Assembly: GCF_003934165.1 (NCBI RefSeq)
Contig: NZ_RKST01000011.1
Span: 168,881 to 232,880, forward strand
Direction: 5' to 3'
Length of the DNA stretch: 64,000 nucleotides
Origin: Borborobacter arsenicus
Lineage (GTDB): Bacteria; Pseudomonadota; Alphaproteobacteria; Rhizobiales; Rhizobiaceae
Part shown: in pieces, positions 7,843 through 17,388 of the stretch
Layout: the number at the start of each line of letters is the position of its first letter
How positions within the stretch are numbered: the stretch's first letter is position 1
Notes under the pieces: model-generated
The model's database searches: none
Told to the model about the DNA's origin: nothing
What the model saw: the letters and a program-made list of their open reading frames with translations, nothing else
Program-made: the position numbers and the translations under genes

Positions 7843-8235
7843 TTACCGGCCTTCGCCGGCTATCGTCTTGCGTTCGATCATCTCCAGCCGCTCGCGGTCG
7901 GCGGTGTCGCGGTCATGCTTTCTCACCGCGTCGCGATAGGCCCGCTCGACCATATTGGTTCGTGCCGTGGCGGCGGCCAGCTTTTCGGCCTCGTCTCTTG
8001 CCATGCGCTCGCTTGCCTGCTGCTGCGCAAGCGCGCGGCCGATGCGGTCATGGTAGATTTCCGGAAACAGCGCCGACATCGAGCCTTCCTTGTCGAAACG
8101 GCCGGCCAGTTCTGCCGCTTCATTGCCTGCGGCAATAGACTCGGCGAGGAAGCCGGCATGCCGGGTCTCGTGCACGGCCTTGAGCTGGTCCTGCAATTTC
8201 ACCAGCTTGCGCAGTCGCTCCTTGCGGGTGGTCAT
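7843..8235 (-). CDS. small coiled-coil flagellar protein, FliJ-like
   Basis: A 130-residue, highly charged, helical protein (MTTRKERLRKLVKLQDQLKAV; RALAQQQASERMARDEAEKL) with FliJ-like length and composition. It sits 4 nt after fliR and before flgJ. FliJ is the coiled-coil stalk that links the FliI ATPase to FlhA; no other fliJ candidate exists in this otherwise full locus, which supports the idea. The evidence is composition and position rather than a conserved motif, so no symbol is given. Confidence 0.55.
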   Translation of the reverse strand: MTTRKERLRKLVKLQDQLKAVHETRHAGFLAESIAAGNEAAELAGRFDKEGSMSALFPEIYHDRIGRALAQQQASERMARDEAEKLAAATARTNMVERAYRDAVRKHDRDTADRERLEMIERKTIAGEGR

Positions 8236-8239
8236 CGCC

Positions 8240-8992
8240 TCAGCCTCCTATGGTCGTGGCCAGAAAGCCGTCGGCAAACAGGCCGAGCAGCATGCCGACG
8301 CCGAAATAGAAGATCACTAGCCCGCCGGCGATGACGAAAGGCAGCGAGACGAAGTAGATCGGGATCTGCGGCGTCAGCTTGTTGACGAAGCCGATGGTCA
8401 GATTGACCAATATGCCATAGGCGATGAAAGGGCTGCCGAGCCGCAGCACCAGCAGGAAGGATTCAGCCAGCGCGTCGGTCACGTCGATGAGGGCCGCCTG
8501 CGGGTTGAACATCACGTCGAGCGGCGCGACCTGATAGGAGGCCACGAGCGCCCTGACGATCTGGTGATGGAAATCGAACACGAACAGCAACAGCAGCGCC
8601 GAAAGCGAGATCAGCGAGGATAGCGCCGCCTGCGGCTCGTTTTCCTCGATGCTCATGCCGCTCATGGCGGTGTGGCCGATCAGCATGGCGATCGCGGCGC
8701 CGATGAAGTGCAGCGCCAGCATGTAGAAGCGGGCGATAATGCCGATCAGCGCGCCGATCATTAGTTCCGAGACGATCATCGGGGCCAGGATCTGCGGTCG
8801 GGAATCGATGAAAGGCAGGATGCGATCCCACAAATGGATCAACAGCGCGCCGGTGGCGGCCAGTGCCAGGAAGAGCCGCACCTGCATGGGAATTCGTACG
8901 CTGCCGAAGCCTGGCATCAACATGAAACAGGCGCCGATGCGGCAAAAGGCGATGAATGCCGCCAGTATGATGGTCTCGACCGGTATGGTCAC
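8240..8992 (-). CDS. fliR: flagellar type III export gate protein FliR
   Basis: A 250-residue inner-membrane protein with about six hydrophobic segments. Characteristic FliR pieces are visible: an early [31 protein letters not shown] and the C-terminal [21 protein letters not shown]. FliR forms the core of the export channel with FliP and FliQ. The ATG overlaps the flhA stop as ATGA, indicating translational coupling. Confidence 0.93.
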   Translation of the reverse strand: MTIPVETIILAAFIAFCRIGACFMLMPGFGSVRIPMQVRLFLALAATGALLIHLWDRILPFIDSRPQILAPMIVSELMIGALIGIIARFYMLALHFIGAAIAMLIGHTAMSGMSIEENEPQAALSSLISLSALLLLFVFDFHHQIVRALVASYQVAPLDVMFNPQAALIDVTDALAESFLLVLRLGSPFIAYGILVNLTIGFVNKLTPQIPIYFVSLPFVIAGGLVIFYFGVGMLLGLFADGFLATTIGG

Positions 8993-11076
8993 GAGATGGT
9001 TCCGAGCACCCTGATTTCGACGCCCTTGGCGATTTCGACATGGCTCAGCACCGGCAGGGTGGTGAACAGCCGCTCGATGATCATGCGCACATAGGGCCGG
9101 GAATCCGGTGCGGTGACGATGACGAAGCGCTCGCCCGCTTCCAGATGGGTGCGGATGACCTTCGAGGCTTCCTGCCCGAATTCCTCGAGCTGGCGGGGGT
9201 CGATGTCGAATTCGCGCACCTCGCCCTTGGCGTCGCGCTTGAGGCTTTGGTGGAAGGCGAGATCCCAGCGATTGCCGAGCCGCAGCACCTTGAGTACGCC
9301 GGCTTCCGAAAGGTCGCCGCAGATCTGCTGCGCCATGCGCACGCGCACATGTTCCACGATCTGCTCGGTGCGGCGCACATGCGGCGCGATCTCGGCAATC
9401 GCCTCGATGATGAGATGCAGGTTGCGGATCGATACCCGCTCGGCCAGAAGCAGTTTCAGCACTGCCTGCAGGCCCGGATAGGAGATGTGCGAGGTGCAGA
9501 TCTCGTCGGCGAGCTTGCGATATTCCGGGTCCTGGCGCTCCAGCAGCGCCTTCATGTCCTTGTAGGACAGAAGCTGCGGCAGGTTGTTGCGGATCACTTC
9601 GCTCAGATGGGTGAGCAATACCGACATGTTGTCGGCCGAGGTGAACTGCTCGCGCTTCAAATCCTCAGCAAACATTTCCGGCACGGAATAAGCGCGCATG
9701 CCGAAGGCGGGTTCGCGTACTTCCTCGCCCGGAATGTCGGGAATCTCGCGATTGCCGAGCAGCACCATGATCTCGCCGACGCGCATCTGGTATTCGGCAA
9801 CCACTGTGCCGTGCACCTTGATCTGGTAGCTCTTGCTGGGGATGCTCAGATCGTCGGTCAGGCGCACCTCGGGCACCACGAAGCCGTATTGCTGCGCGAA
9901 CTTCTTGCGCATCTTGCCCATGCGGAAAGCCAGTTCCTGATGCGAGATCATCAGCTTGGTGGAGAGCTGCTTGCCGATCAGTAGCTCGATCTCGGCGGTC
10001 TTAAGCGAGGCCTTGACCGAATCCTTCTCTTCCGCCTCCTTGGCCGCCTGCTTCTGCTTGGCGGCTTCCCGCGCTTCGGCGGCTTCTCGTTCCTGGCGCA
10101 TCGGGATGACATAGCCAACGGCTGCCATCGACGCCGCAAGCGCCAGGAATGGAAACAGCGGCAGGCCTGGCATCAGGCCGAGCACGACCAGCAGCACGGC
10201 AGCGACATAGAGCGCGCGCGGATGGGCGCCGAGCTGGCCGAACACCGCCTGGTTGGCCGAGCCGCGCGTGCCGCCCTTGGAGACCAGCAGGCCGGCGGCC
10301 AGCGAGACGATCAGCGCCGGAATCTGGGTAACCAGGCCATCGCCGACCGACAGCTTGATGAAAACGTCGGAAGCCTCGCCCATGCTCATGTCGTGGCGGA
10401 AATAGCCGATGGCGATGCCGCCGACGATGTTGATGGCGGTGATGATCAGCCCGGCGATGGCGTCGCCGCGCACGAATTTCGAGGCACCGTCCATCGAGCC
10501 GAAGAAGGAGCTCTCCTCTTCCAGTTCGCGCCGGCGCAGTTGCGCGGTCTTGTCGTCGATGACGCCGGCCGACAGATCGGCGTCGATCGACATCTGCTTG
10601 CCGGGGATGGCGTCGAGCGTGAAGCGCGCGCCGACCTCGGCGATGCGGGTGGCGCCCTTGGTGATGACGATGAAATTGACGATGATCAAGATCAGGAAGA
10701 CGATCAGGCCGATGACGAAGTCGCCGCTCATCACCAGCTGGGAAAAGCCGCTGATGACGTAGCCGGCGGCATGCGTGCCGATATTGCCTTCCGACAGGAT
10801 CATGCGCGTGGTGGCGATGTTGAGCGACAGCCGCAGCATGGTGGCGATCAGCAGGATGGTGGGGAAGGAAGAGAAATCAAGCGGTCGCTGGATCCACAGC
10901 GCCACCATCAGGATCAGCACCGACAGCGCGATCGAAAAAGCCAGGCCGATATCGATGAGGAAGGCCGGGATCGGCAGGAACAGCACCGCCAATATGACCA
11001 CGATGCCGAGCGCGAAGAAGACGTCGCGGCCGCTTCTGGAGTCGCTCGTCGCCGGCATTGTATCGGTAATCGCCAT
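8989..11076 (-). CDS. flhA: flagellar export gate protein FlhA
   Basis: A 695-residue protein started at ATG 11076 ([12 protein letters not shown]), with GGAG just upstream; the open frame back to 11106 is not needed. About eight transmembrane helices occupy the first 320 residues. The FHIPEP-family signature lies at about 143-166 ([20 protein letters not shown]). A large cytoplasmic domain follows and docks substrates, chaperones and FliH/FliI. First gene of an operon with fliR; its own promoter element lies at 11134-11166. In related genomes I expect fliQ directly upstream, but here an MFS gene lies between them. Confidence 0.95.
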   Translation of the reverse strand: MAITDTMPATSDSRSGRDVFFALGIVVILAVLFLPIPAFLIDIGLAFSIALSVLILMVALWIQRPLDFSSFPTILLIATMLRLSLNIATTRMILSEGNIGTHAAGYVISGFSQLVMSGDFVIGLIVFLILIIVNFIVITKGATRIAEVGARFTLDAIPGKQMSIDADLSAGVIDDKTAQLRRRELEEESSFFGSMDGASKFVRGDAIAGLIITAINIVGGIAIGYFRHDMSMGEASDVFIKLSVGDGLVTQIPALIVSLAAGLLVSKGGTRGSANQAVFGQLGAHPRALYVAAVLLVVLGLMPGLPLFPFLALAASMAAVGYVIPMRQEREAAEAREAAKQKQAAKEAEEKDSVKASLKTAEIELLIGKQLSTKLMISHQELAFRMGKMRKKFAQQYGFVVPEVRLTDDLSIPSKSYQIKVHGTVVAEYQMRVGEIMVLLGNREIPDIPGEEVREPAFGMRAYSVPEMFAEDLKREQFTSADNMSVLLTHLSEVIRNNLPQLLSYKDMKALLERQDPEYRKLADEICTSHISYPGLQAVLKLLLAERVSIRNLHLIIEAIAEIAPHVRRTEQIVEHVRVRMAQQICGDLSEAGVLKVLRLGNRWDLAFHQSLKRDAKGEVREFDIDPRQLEEFGQEASKVIRTHLEAGERFVIVTAPDSRPYVRMIIERLFTTLPVLSHVEIAKGVEIRVLGTIS

Positions 11077-11133
11077 ATCCGCTCCACTGCTGCATTCAGC
11101 CCCCATGCGTGGTCGCGCAATGCGGGCGCCTGG

Positions 11134-11166
11134 AGACTAGCCGCCCAAGCTTGCGCGAACATGGGA
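11134..11166 (-). promoter_or_regulatory. Rem-type promoter element of the flhA operon
   Basis: On the minus strand: a weak half-site TCCCAT, 5 nt, CGCAAG, 9 nt, CTAGTCT, ending about 57 nt before the flhA ATG. The same layout occurs before five other flagellar operons in this window. Confidence 0.6.
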
Positions 11167-11189
11167 GGGGGAGGGCTGGCGACATACTC

Positions 11190-11252
11190 AGCTTGGGTTC
11201 CTCGCCCCTATGGGGAGAGGTGGCTTGCGAAGCAAACCGGAGAGGGGGCTTT
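11190..11252. repeat. rhizobial intergenic repeat with CTCGCCCCTATGGGGAGAGG core
   Basis: An imperfect stem of CTCGCCCC with GGGGAGAG (around 11201-11218), followed by GGCTTGCGAAGCAAACCGGAGAGGGGG. I recognise this kind of element as common between genes in Rhizobiales genomes. It lies between flhA and the MFS gene. Confidence 0.5.
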
Positions 11253-11342
11253 TGCGCGGGCATGATGACAGCCGAGCTTTATGGTGTTGAAGCGTGAGAC
11301 GATTGCGCTTTGTCACAAAGCACAGCCTACCCGAAATGTCCT

Positions 11343-13004
11343 TCAATGCAGGTCGATCGGTCCCTTCGGCGTGACGATGGCGACGGCGCGGGCGGGCGGC
11401 CGCTCGATCGTGCGGCGCACGCGCGGCGGCTCGCTGCCGCTATGCAGCGCACGCAGCTGTTCGCCTATTGTGGCATCGGCCTGGGTGGCACGCTTGTTGT
11501 GACGGATATATTCCAGCCAGGTCGGCGTCTGATAGCTCTCGATCCAGAGCTGCGGATTGCCGAGGTCGCGCATCAGCGTCCAGTTGCGGGCGCCGTCGCG
11601 GCGGCGGATGCGCTGGCGTTCGGCCATGATCGTCATGAAGGCCGGCACGTCCTCTTCGTTGATGACATATTCGATGGAGATGGAAATCGGACCGCTGCGC
11701 GGCTTGAGGTCGAGCGACAGATGCGGTTCGGTCCAGCGATTGAGCGGGTCGAGATTGAGTTCAGGGTGGGGTGGTAGTGTCACCAGCAGACCGAGCGCGG
11801 CACCTGCCAGCATTGCCACTGCCGCGCCGATAAGGGCGATGTCGGTTCCGTATAGCTCCGCGGTCAGGCCCCAGATCCAGCTTCCGAGCGCCATGCCACC
11901 GAAGGCCGAGGTCTGATAGATCGATAGCGCCCGGCCAACCACCCAGCGCGGTGTCGACATCTGGACGGTGACGTTGAAGTGGGACAGCGCGATCACCCAG
12001 CAGGCACCGCCGGCAAGCAGGCCGATGCAGCTTAGCCAGGTGCTTGAGCTGACCGAACAGACTGCCGCGCAAAACGCAAAGCCGATGAAGGCCACGCGCA
12101 CCATCGCCTCGCCTGAAAGCACACGCCGTAACCTGCTGCTGGCCAGCGCGCCGCAGACGGCGCCGACACCGAAGGCACCGAGCATGATGCCGTAGGTGAG
12201 CGGGCCGCCACGCACCAGATCGCGCGCGACCAGCGGCAAAAGGGCCAGGATCGCACTGGCGGTGAGGCCGAACACGAAGCTGCGCAAAAGCACCCGGCCG
12301 ATATCGGGCGACATGACGACATAGCGCAGGCCGGCAGCCATCGCCGCGCCGAGGGATTCTCGCGGCAAGGGGTTTTCCGGCCGCTTCGGCTGCCAGCGGA
12401 ACAGAACGATAAGCAGGGGAATGTAGCTGACCGCATTGACCGCGAAGGTGGCGGCGGCCCCTGCTGCGGCCACGATGGCGCCGCCGATGGCGGGGCCGAC
12501 GCTGCGGGTGGCGTTGAAGCTCATCGAATTGAGCGCTACTGCCGCCGGCATTGCGGCGCGTGGCACCATGTCGCCGACCGAGGCCTGCCATGACGGGTTG
12601 TTGAGTGCGGTGCCGCAGCCGATCAGGAAGGTGAAAGACAAAAGCAGCCAGGGCGTGATGAGGCCGAGATAGGCGCACAGCGTCAGACCGGCCGAGACAA
12701 GAAGCAGGAAGCTTTGGGCGGCAATCATGATGCGGCGGCGGTCGAAACTGTCGGCGATGGCGCCCGATGCCAGCGAAAACAGCATGATCGGCAGCGAGGT
12801 CGAGGCCTGCACCAGCGCCACCATGTCGGAGGAGGTGGCGATCGACGTCATCATCCAGGCGGCGCCGACGCTCTGGATCAGGCCGCCGAAATTCGATGCC
12901 AGGCTCGCCGTCCAGACCGAGCGGAAAACGCTGTGCCTGAAGGGGGCCAGCGGCGAGGCCGCGTCCCGGTCCGGGTCGTCTTTCATCATCGCCTGCGCCG
13001 ACAT
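11343..13004 (-). CDS. MFS transporter of the transmembrane secretion effector type (EntS-like), inserted in the flagellar locus
   Basis: A 553-residue protein. Residues about 20-410 form a 12-helix MFS domain with FSLASGAIADSFDRRRIM as the loop 2-3 motif A. After the last helix, a soluble C-terminal region of about 130 residues (IEYVINEEDVPAFMTIMAERQRIRRRDGARNW) resembles the antibiotic-monooxygenase-like tail found in the MFS_3 family. Such proteins export siderophores or other small molecules; the substrate here is unknown. It is transcribed in the same direction as its flagellar neighbours but has no link to motility and is flanked by repeats at 11190-11252, 13061-13107 and 13235-13347, suggesting it was inserted between fliQ and flhA. 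Confidence 0.88.
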   Translation of the reverse strand: MSAQAMMKDDPDRDAASPLAPFRHSVFRSVWTASLASNFGGLIQSVGAAWMMTSIATSSDMVALVQASTSLPIMLFSLASGAIADSFDRRRIMIAAQSFLLLVSAGLTLCAYLGLITPWLLLSFTFLIGCGTALNNPSWQASVGDMVPRAAMPAAVALNSMSFNATRSVGPAIGGAIVAAAGAAATFAVNAVSYIPLLIVLFRWQPKRPENPLPRESLGAAMAAGLRYVVMSPDIGRVLLRSFVFGLTASAILALLPLVARDLVRGGPLTYGIMLGAFGVGAVCGALASSRLRRVLSGEAMVRVAFIGFAFCAAVCSVSSSTWLSCIGLLAGGACWVIALSHFNVTVQMSTPRWVVGRALSIYQTSAFGGMALGSWIWGLTAELYGTDIALIGAAVAMLAGAALGLLVTLPPHPELNLDPLNRWTEPHLSLDLKPRSGPISISIEYVINEEDVPAFMTIMAERQRIRRRDGARNWTLMRDLGNPQLWIESYQTPTWLEYIRHNKRATQADATIGEQLRALHSGSEPPRVRRTIERPPARAVAIVTPKGPIDLH

Positions 13005-13060
13005 GCTGCGGTCTTCCGGTGAGAATCGTCCCTGCCCATCGCCAGAGCCTAGACCATTAG

Positions 13061-13107
13061 AGCATGATCCCGAAAAGTGGGAACCGGTTTTCGGAAAAGA
13101 TCATGCT
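13061..13107. repeat. 47-bp palindromic rhizobial intergenic repeat, copy 1
   Basis: Ends AGCATGATC and GATCATGCT are inverted; inside are CCGAAAAGTGGG and ACCGGTTTTCGGAAAA. A second, inverted copy lies at 47917-47964 with only small differences. It resembles the RIME-type palindromes of rhizobia. It is placed upstream of the MFS gene start, within the 13005-13399 non-coding stretch, which otherwise holds the mosaic element at 13235-13347. Confidence 0.8.
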
Positions 13108-13234
13108 TTGAGAGATGGATAGAGACGGCGATTTATGGGGCGGTCATCAATTTCTGAGCGAATTTGGCGCCCGTCGAGGTTGATGATGACGGTGTGCCGC
13201 CGTGCCCGCATCATCCATGGTGCTGCCATTTCCA

Positions 13235-13347
13235 CGTCATCCCGGAACGTTACGAAGCGCAGCGAGCAACGTATCCGGGACCCATTCCTCATAGCTGCAA
13301 CGTCACGGAATGGGTACCGGCTCTTTTCTCGCTCGGCTGGGATGACG
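13235..13347. repeat. about 113-bp mosaic repeat with inverted ends
   Basis: Ends CGTCATCCC (13235-13243) and GGGATGACG (13339-13347) are exact inverted repeats, and an inner pair (GACCCATTCC with GGAATGGGT) can form a long arm. A related core is found at 2472-2506. It lies just downstream of fliQ. It could be a small non-autonomous mobile element or a folded mRNA end. Confidence 0.65.
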
Positions 13348-13399
13348 AGCATTGCCCAGCCGGCAAAAATTGCGGGAAGACCGTGAATATGACGCCGGT

Positions 13400-13666
13400 T
13401 CAGAAGCCGGTCTCGATGCGCTCGAAGATCACATTGGTGAAGGCCGAGATCTGCGCGCCGATGAAGGGGCCGGTAAAGGCTACCACCAGCATGATGGCAA
13501 CGATCTTGGGCACGAAGGTGAGCGTGATTTCCTGGATCTGGGTCAGCGCCTGGATCAGCGCGATGACCACGCCGACCAGCATGGCAGCCGCCACCACCGG
13601 GCCGGAGGCAGTCAGCACCGTCCAGATGGCGAACTGGACGAGATCTAGCGCATCGGCCTCGTTCAT
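13400..13666 (-). CDS. fliQ: flagellar export gate protein FliQ
   Basis: An 88-residue protein with two transmembrane helices (about 13-40 and 52-76), the full usual length of FliQ. The segment VALIQALTQIQEITLTFVPKI is the conserved FliQ core. It assembles with FliP and FliR into the export channel. The ATG overlaps the flgD stop as ATGA. It is the last gene of the flgE operon here; downstream come repeats and the MFS gene rather than flhA. Confidence 0.95.
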   Translation of the reverse strand: MNEADALDLVQFAIWTVLTASGPVVAAAMLVGVVIALIQALTQIQEITLTFVPKIVAIMLVVAFTGPFIGAQISAFTNVIFERIETGF

Positions 13667-14073
13667 GCGTCGCCGGGCTTTATCACCACGCCCGGCCCCA
13701 TGACGATTTCCTTGCCGCCATCGACAACGGCGATGATGCCGTCCGACATCACCCGCACCTCGGCGACCGTACCGGTGAGCGTGCCGTCAGCCGAAGTGAC
13801 CGTGCGGCCGATCAGCGAGCCAGCCTGGGAGAGCGTGGAGGCCTGCAGCAGCTGGTCGAGCTTGGTGTTGATCTGCACCGATTGCTCGACCTGCGAGAAC
13901 GAGGCGAGCTGGGCCACATATTGCGTGGAATCCATCGGATTGGTCGGGTCCTGGTTCTTCATTTCCGCCACCAGCAGTCGCAGGAACGACTGATAGTCCA
14001 CGGCAGTCTTGGACGTTGCCTCCGCCGCCGACAGGCTGGAAGGGGGAAGGGCGGAGCCGATGGTCATGCTCAT
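13663..14073 (-). CDS. flgD: flagellar hook cap/assembly protein FlgD
   Basis: A 136-residue protein with the FlgD N-terminal core: DYQSFLRLLVAEMKNQDPTNPMDSTQYVAQLASFSQVEQ (about residues 27-65). The C-terminal part keeps the VTSADG and VVDGG hook-cap-like strands but is short, as in other rhizobia. It caps the growing hook in the periplasm/exterior and is discarded later. The ATG overlaps the flbT stop by one base. Confidence 0.93.
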   Translation of the reverse strand: MSMTIGSALPPSSLSAAEATSKTAVDYQSFLRLLVAEMKNQDPTNPMDSTQYVAQLASFSQVEQSVQINTKLDQLLQASTLSQAGSLIGRTVTSADGTLTGTVAEVRVMSDGIIAVVDGGKEIVMGPGVVIKPGDA

Positions 14074-14516
14074 CAGTATCGTTCTCCTACGGCGATGGGG
14101 CGCGGCATTTCCACCGGCGGCGCGTGGATTTCCATGGCGCGCTCTTCAAGGCGGTACAGTGTGCGGATCGCCTTCAGAGCCTCGTGCAGCCGGCCTTCGC
14201 CGACCATGCGGTCGACCTGCTTGAGGGTGGTCAGGATTTCCTCGTCCTCGAAGCTCGCCAGAAGCAGCGGCAGCGAGCGGCGGAACATTGTACGTGCCTC
14301 GGCCGAGCCGGCCGGGTCCATCAGCATGACCTGGATCATGAAATAGAGTTGGCGCAGCGGCGTGGTTGCCTCGTCGGGCTGCAGCACATGGCTGCCAAGC
14401 AGGAACTGCACGTCATTGAGCAGTTCGAGCGTGACCTTGCGGTCGACCTTGATGACGGCGCCGTTAAGATAGATTTTTTCGTTGGGCTTCAGCGATATCT
14501 TCAGCGTGGTCTTCAT
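14073..14516 (-). CDS. flbT: flagellin synthesis regulator FlbT
   Basis: A 147-residue protein that begins KTTLKISLKPNEKIYLNGAVIKVDRKV, as FlbT proteins do. FlbT binds the flagellin mRNA leader in Caulobacter and Brucella-type bacteria and controls its translation or stability. It overlaps the flaF stop as ATGA, so the two post-transcriptional flagellin regulators are coupled. Confidence 0.93.
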   Translation of the reverse strand: MKTTLKISLKPNEKIYLNGAVIKVDRKVTLELLNDVQFLLGSHVLQPDEATTPLRQLYFMIQVMLMDPAGSAEARTMFRRSLPLLLASFEDEEILTTLKQVDRMVGEGRLHEALKAIRTLYRLEERAMEIHAPPVEMPRPIAVGERY

Positions 14517-14860
14517 TGAATTCCGTCGCGGATTATCTGCGACACCTCGATCAGTCCCTCGAAATTCTCCGAGCGGCCCTGGCGCACCTCTTCAGCTTCG
14601 CGCAGCACCCACAGGCCGATTGAAATGAGATTGGCGCGCAGCTCACGCGGCAAGGCGTTTTCGGGGCTGCCGAGATCCTCGATCAATGTGGTCCACAAGC
14701 GGTCCGTGAAATGGAGCGCCTCGATTGCTTCCTTCGAACGCGCGCCAATGGTGCTGGCGGTTGTCAGCATGTCGATGGAACGGCTGAGAAGCTGGCGCTC
14801 GCGATCCTTGGCGTCGGCCACCGAGTCAGTCTGGATGTCGGCATAGGAAAATTGGTACAT
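14513..14860 (-). CDS. flaF: flagellin synthesis regulator FlaF
   Basis: A 115-residue protein, MYQFSYADIQ at the start and LWTTLIEDLGSPENALPRELRANLISIGLWVLRE in the middle, both typical of FlaF. In alphaproteobacteria it works with FlbT to match flagellin synthesis to assembly, and may act as a flagellin chaperone. It lies 16 nt after flgL and overlaps flbT. Confidence 0.93.
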   Translation of the reverse strand: MYQFSYADIQTDSVADAKDRERQLLSRSIDMLTTASTIGARSKEAIEALHFTDRLWTTLIEDLGSPENALPRELRANLISIGLWVLREAEEVRQGRSENFEGLIEVSQIIRDGIQ

Positions 14861-14876
14861 TTCGTGTCTTTGCCGG

Positions 14877-15920
14877 TTAGCTGATGAATTTCAAAAGGCT
14901 GAGCTGCTGGATGCGGGCCGTCAGTGCGTAGGAGGCCTCGATATCCCCCAGCAGGTCGTTTGCGCGGGTCGCCGCTTCGTAAGGGTCGACGCCCTCCATC
15001 TTGAGCAGGTGCCTTTCGAAGATGTCCGCCTGCGCCCCCAGCCGCTCGCTGGCTTCGGTCACGCGCTTTTGCGTCATGCCGGTTTCGGCGCGAAGCTGGG
15101 TCAGATCCGCAAGGGCCTCACCGATCATCGACATCGTACTCTCGATCAGGCGACCGCGCGCGGCCTCATCCATGTCGCCCGACAGGGTTTCGATGACGAT
15201 GGTTGAGGCCATGACCAGCTTGCGGATTCCCTCGTTATTAGCGGTCACCGAGGTGTCGGTCTTCTCGTTGAGCGCGATGCGGCTGGAGATGCGCTGGTCG
15301 GATGCGCTCGACCAGTCGCTCCATCCGCCGCCCATGAACAGCGGGTCCATGTAATTGGTGACGAAACTATCGATGTCGGCCGGCGTCGGGAACGGATCGG
15401 CTGCCGAAGCCCCGGTGTCGGCAAGATACTGCGCGAAGGCAGCGTCATAAGCTGCCTTGGACGCCGATGCCGCTTCGTAGTCGGCCAGCGGCTTCTGGTC
15501 GGTGTTGATGCCGGCAAACAGATATTCGCCGTTGAGATTGGTGTTAAGGACCGATGTCAGCGTCGAGAGGGTGCGGTTCGCCTCGTCCACGCTCACCCGC
15601 GAGGTCGTCTTGCCGGCGAGATTGGTGGTCAGTGTCGACAGGAAGGACTGCGCCAGATCGGAGACGCGGTCGAGCCCTTCCTGCGTTGCCGAGAGGCGCG
15701 AAGAGATGACCGCATTGGTGCTGACGATGGCCTTCATGCGCTCCAGTTCGCGTGCAAAGGAGACGGTCTGCGAGGTGCGGGCGCCGAGCGCCAGGCCGCT
15801 GTCTGCGACGAAGCCGGTGGTTGCTTCCTTCTGTGCCTTGACCAGCGCGGACTGGCTGCGCATCACCGAATAGCGCAGGGCTTCCGATACGGCCGATGAA
15901 GAAACGAAGAAAGCTTTCAT
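14877..15920 (-). CDS. flgL: hook-filament junction protein FlgL
   Basis: A 347-residue protein with helical ends typical of filament-type proteins: RYSVMRSQSALVKAQKEATTG near the N-terminus and a C-terminal helix ending LTARIQQLSLLKFIS. The middle contains NLNGEYLFAGINTDQKP, the usual FlgL signature. It follows flgK by 4 nt. It forms the second junction ring between hook and filament. Confidence 0.92.
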   Translation of the reverse strand: MKAFFVSSSAVSEALRYSVMRSQSALVKAQKEATTGFVADSGLALGARTSQTVSFARELERMKAIVSTNAVISSRLSATQEGLDRVSDLAQSFLSTLTTNLAGKTTSRVSVDEANRTLSTLTSVLNTNLNGEYLFAGINTDQKPLADYEAASASKAAYDAAFAQYLADTGASAADPFPTPADIDSFVTNYMDPLFMGGGWSDWSSASDQRISSRIALNEKTDTSVTANNEGIRKLVMASTIVIETLSGDMDEAARGRLIESTMSMIGEALADLTQLRAETGMTQKRVTEASERLGAQADIFERHLLKMEGVDPYEAATRANDLLGDIEASYALTARIQQLSLLKFIS

Positions 15921-15924
15921 TGCA

Positions 15925-17361
15925 TTACCTCACTGCGGCCAGCAGGGCTGCCAGCATCTCGTCGACCGCCGAGATCAGACGTGCGGATGCCTGGTAGGAA
16001 TGTTCCAGATCGAGCAGCATCGACATCTCCATATCGACATTGACGCCGGTTTCGTTGGAAAGCGCTTCGGCAGTTCGCACGGCAAGGGCTTCCTTCGCCT
16101 CGGTCGCGCGCCATGCCTCCTGGCGCATGCCCTGGAACCAGCCGATCGAACCGGTCGCATAGGTATTGAGGCCGGAACTGTCGCCATTGCCGGCGAGCGG
16201 GTCGAAAGTCATCGGCCGGTCGAGGCGTTCGCCATATTCGATCAGCAGATCGGCATAGGATGAGCCGCCTTCAGTGTTGTGCAGATAGGTCGCGCCATCA
16301 CGCAGTACTTCCGGATTGCCGACAAATGCCGGGTTGAGCGTGATCTGCTGTGCCAGGCCGTCGATCATGGTGCCCGCCGGCGGCAGGTTTGGCGCACCGG
16401 ACCAGGTGAAGAGCCCCGCCACATCCTGGCCGACATTGGCCGGGTCCTTTTCGGCGAAAGCGGTGATAAGCCCGCGCGCGATCTCGTCGAGCTGGCGCTG
16501 CATGGTTACTGCTACGTCATCGCGCAACTGGACCAGCCCGGCGATCTTGCCGCCGGCATCGGTATTGCCGCCCGTGCCCATCAGGAGCGGCACGCCGTCA
16601 ACATAGACTGCATTGCCCGGTTGGCCTGCCGGGTGCGCTACCGAAGGCTCGAAAGTGATGCTGCGCGGCACGGTTTCGAACAGCGTGGTGCCGTCGCCGG
16701 CAATCACCACCATGTCGTTGTCGCTGCGGGTGATGGTGGAGACGGGCACATATTCGGAGATTTTCTTCAGCAGCGCATCACGCTGGTCCAGCGCATCGGA
16801 TGCGTCGCGGCCGGTGCGGGTGGCGTCCGTCACCGCCTTGTTGGCGTCCTTGAACTGGCTGAGCAGGCGGTTGAGGTCATTGACCGCCATGGAGATTTCC
16901 TGGTCGGTCTCGACGCGAAAGGTCTGGATTGCGGTGGTAGCGTCATTGAGGCCACGCACCACGTCACGCGCCGCATTGATCGCATTGCCTGCCAGCGAGC
17001 GATTCGATGGCGTCGTCGCATAGACCTGCAGGGCTTGCTGCAGATCACTGATCCGGGTCGCTGCCGAGAATGCGTTGTCGACGCCGTTGACCGCCACGCC
17101 CAGGCGGTCCATGCCGGAATAGAGCGTGCTCTGGCTGCTCAGCGACGAAATCGAGGACAGGTTCTGACGGAAGAGCTGCTCGTTGGTGGCCCGGCGGATT
17201 TCGATGACGCGCGCGCCGGGAGCCGTGCTGGAAAGCACGGCGCTGCGCCGGGCATAGTCGGGATTTCTCGCATCCATCACGTTGCGCGAAACGACGCTGG
17301 TCTGACGACCTGTGTTCAGCAGCGACGATTGCGCGATGTTCAATGCGGAGGATAACGACAT
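15925..17361 (-). CDS. flgK: hook-associated protein FlgK
   Basis: A 478-residue protein with the rod/hook N-terminal motif (SSALNIAQSSLLNTGRQTSVVSRNVMDARNPDYARR) and a C-terminal region GVNVDMEMSMLLDLEHSYQASARLISAVDEMLAALL as in FlgK. It forms the first junction ring. It lies 27 nt after flgE and 4 nt before flgL. Confidence 0.93.
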   Translation of the reverse strand: MSLSSALNIAQSSLLNTGRQTSVVSRNVMDARNPDYARRSAVLSSTAPGARVIEIRRATNEQLFRQNLSSISSLSSQSTLYSGMDRLGVAVNGVDNAFSAATRISDLQQALQVYATTPSNRSLAGNAINAARDVVRGLNDATTAIQTFRVETDQEISMAVNDLNRLLSQFKDANKAVTDATRTGRDASDALDQRDALLKKISEYVPVSTITRSDNDMVVIAGDGTTLFETVPRSITFEPSVAHPAGQPGNAVYVDGVPLLMGTGGNTDAGGKIAGLVQLRDDVAVTMQRQLDEIARGLITAFAEKDPANVGQDVAGLFTWSGAPNLPPAGTMIDGLAQQITLNPAFVGNPEVLRDGATYLHNTEGGSSYADLLIEYGERLDRPMTFDPLAGNGDSSGLNTYATGSIGWFQGMRQEAWRATEAKEALAVRTAEALSNETGVNVDMEMSMLLDLEHSYQASARLISAVDEMLAALLAAVR

Positions 17362-17388
17362 ACTCTTTTCCCGTCAGGCGTGGCGCGC

